Below the pieces are notes generated by a model that did not search any database, was not told the origin of the DNA, and was given only the letters and a program-made list of their open reading frames with translations. From NCBI GenBank assembly GCA_964035545.1, contig OZ037772.1:10741318-10805317 (forward strand): a stretch of 64,000 nucleotides of DNA, written 5' to 3'. Made by a program: the position numbers and the translations under genes. This document shows positions 62,726 to 64,000 of the stretch, in pieces (the stretch's first letter is position 1; each line of letters starts with the position of its first letter). This stretch comes from Bugula neritina. Its lineage: Eukaryota; Bryozoa; Gymnolaemata; Cheilostomatida; Bugulidae.

Positions 62726-63406
62726 TATCCATGTACCTTCTACTCTACAAACATTACCAATACTATAATAGCTCTAATGCAACCAACCACACCTCTATTT
62801 GCTCTTTATTCCTCATGTGCATCTTCATTATTTTGTCTTTCTGTTATGGTTGATCACAAATACATACTATATTAAAATATTTTCAAACTTTGTGTTGATT
62901 TGAATAAACCGACTTGTTAATTAGGATAGAGTTTTGTATTTTGATAATTTTAAACTCGTTTGTTATATAAGCAACGTCAGTTACACGCAACGGGAATGTC
63001 AGCTCAATACAAACATGGCCGACTGAGCATTGACAAAAAATCATGTAAAAATATAATTTGAAAATATATGGCAAGATCTGGTTAGTAGATTAGTAATACT
63101 AAATGTGGTGAAGTATAAAAATATATTAAAACAAACTGCAAATCCACAAACTAGCATCCCAGTGCAATGCTTAGCAGGTGCTCAAAAGGGATTTACAAAT
63201 TGGAGAGATAATTTTAGGGGCTATAATCTACCCTCAGTGATAAATATATCTAGGCTACCATGTACATAATGAAACTGGAAGAATGACAAAGGGTACACAG
63301 GCTACAAAAATATCTGCCTTAGACTAAACTCAATCTACTATGTACACAAATAAACAGGGAGCAACTGCTGTACATGAATTGTAAAAAGTCATTACAAGAA
63401 TAGTCA
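62726..63406. other. Region between convergent genes
   Basis: 3' UTR of Pin1 up to about 62930, then the 3' UTR side of the - strand gene. No further coding signal. Confidence 0.5.
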
Positions 63407-63601
63407 TTAAAATGTGACGGCCAAGTCAAGATCTTCCAGGAGGTGGGGGTTGTTTCCCCATGTTACATCCGGGTCACTGTAGGGCATTATACAACACATG
63501 AACCTCTTCTGTGTGTGTAGATTGAACGCAAAGAGGGAGACTGGCGCAAAGGCTTTTCCCGACGTAACGTATTGACATAGTGCATTGTATACATCAGGAT
63601 A
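63407..63601 (-). CDS. Last coding exon of an unrecognised gene (partial)
   Basis: On the - strand an acceptor (CATTTTAG) at 63602-63609 is followed by an open frame of 64 codons and TAA at 63407..63409. The frame begins YPDVYNALCQYVTSGKAF, contains NLHTQKRFMCC and MPYSDPDVTWGNN, and ends PHLLEDLDLAVTF. Codon use and the higher GC content contrast with the surrounding AT-rich sequence, so it looks coding. It must be the C-terminus of a gene whose other exons lie beyond the right edge. I do not recognise the family. The frame at the acceptor is phase 0 as drawn. Confidence 0.6.
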   Translation of the reverse strand, partial: YPDVYNALCQYVTSGKAFAPVSLFAFNLHTQKRFMCCIMPYSDPDVTWGNNPHLLEDLDLAVTF

Positions 63602-64000
63602 CTAAAATGATACAAATATTAACTTAACTATGCTTTACTATTACATATTCTACTATAAATTTATATATAATGAGTTATGATAACATTGACAAACTAAAAA
63701 GCAATTATTTCCTATATTGTATAACTCAGCACATAAAACACACACATGCGCACATAAAATATACATCATATCATGCTTTTCTATTATATTCAAAACTAAT
63801 ATATTATGTTATAATAATAGAAATGTGTAAACACATTAGAGCAATCAGCACAATAATGTTGAGTTTTAAATAAAAACCATAAACCATATTAAATTGTGTT
63901 ATTATAAAATATATTAAGAAACAATACGTTTTACTATTATATATCATACTATAAATTTGTATACTGAGTTATAATACATTAAAACCCAAACAAATATAAT
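63602..64000. other. AT-rich intron sequence at the right edge
   Basis: Probably the intron upstream of the - strand exon. No coding signal seen. Confidence 0.4.

Overview
The window is nuclear DNA of an animal. It is AT-rich, its genes are split by spliceosomal introns with standard GT...AG borders, and it holds C2H2 zinc-finger genes, a STE11-type kinase, a Bcl-2-like gene, a Pin1 prolyl isomerase, tRNA-derived SINEs and a Mutator-type transposase. An invertebrate is most likely, perhaps a lophotrochozoan such as a bryozoan or mollusc, but the species cannot be settled from the sequence alone. All gene models were built by hand from splice sites, phase and reading frame, without transcript support.

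Positions 1-40.6 kb: a tandem cluster of eleven related C2H2 zinc-finger units, all on the + strand, one every 3-4 kb. Ten have three coding exons: a micro-exon of 19-22 nt carrying the ATG, a 456-459 nt exon 2 coding an acidic Ser/Thr-rich N-terminal domain I do not recognise, and a long exon 3 with 5-9 fingers. Both introns are phase 1. Unit 6 is 5'-truncated but keeps a usable open frame. Unit 8 has lost the intron 1 acceptor, and unit 7 has lost the conserved upstream block. Exon 3 comes in three types (A, B, C) behind a common exon 2. Six units carry, after the stop codon, a decayed second zinc-finger segment, in-frame with exon 3 just past the TGA in five of them. Promoter-side blocks, intron 2 repeats and intergenic flanks are duplicated along with the genes.

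Positions 41.5-43.4 kb: an intact, intronless Mutator-like transposase ORF. Positions 44.7-49.0 kb: a short MAP3K-like kinase gene (+) with a one-base frameshift in its last exon. Positions 50.2-55.4 kb (- strand): an eight-exon gene coding a protein with two tandem Bcl-2-like domains, each with BH1 and BH2 motifs and matching intron positions. Positions 56.5-62.7 kb (+): a five-exon Pin1 orthologue with a long N-terminal extension, divergent from the Bcl-2-like gene. Positions 63.4-63.6 kb (-): the last coding exon of a gene that runs out of the window. SINE copies, micro- and minisatellites occupy introns and spacers.

The most unusual elements are the tandem Bcl-2 protein and the zinc-finger family with its unrecognised N-terminal domain, exchangeable finger exons and duplicated 3' fossil finger segments.
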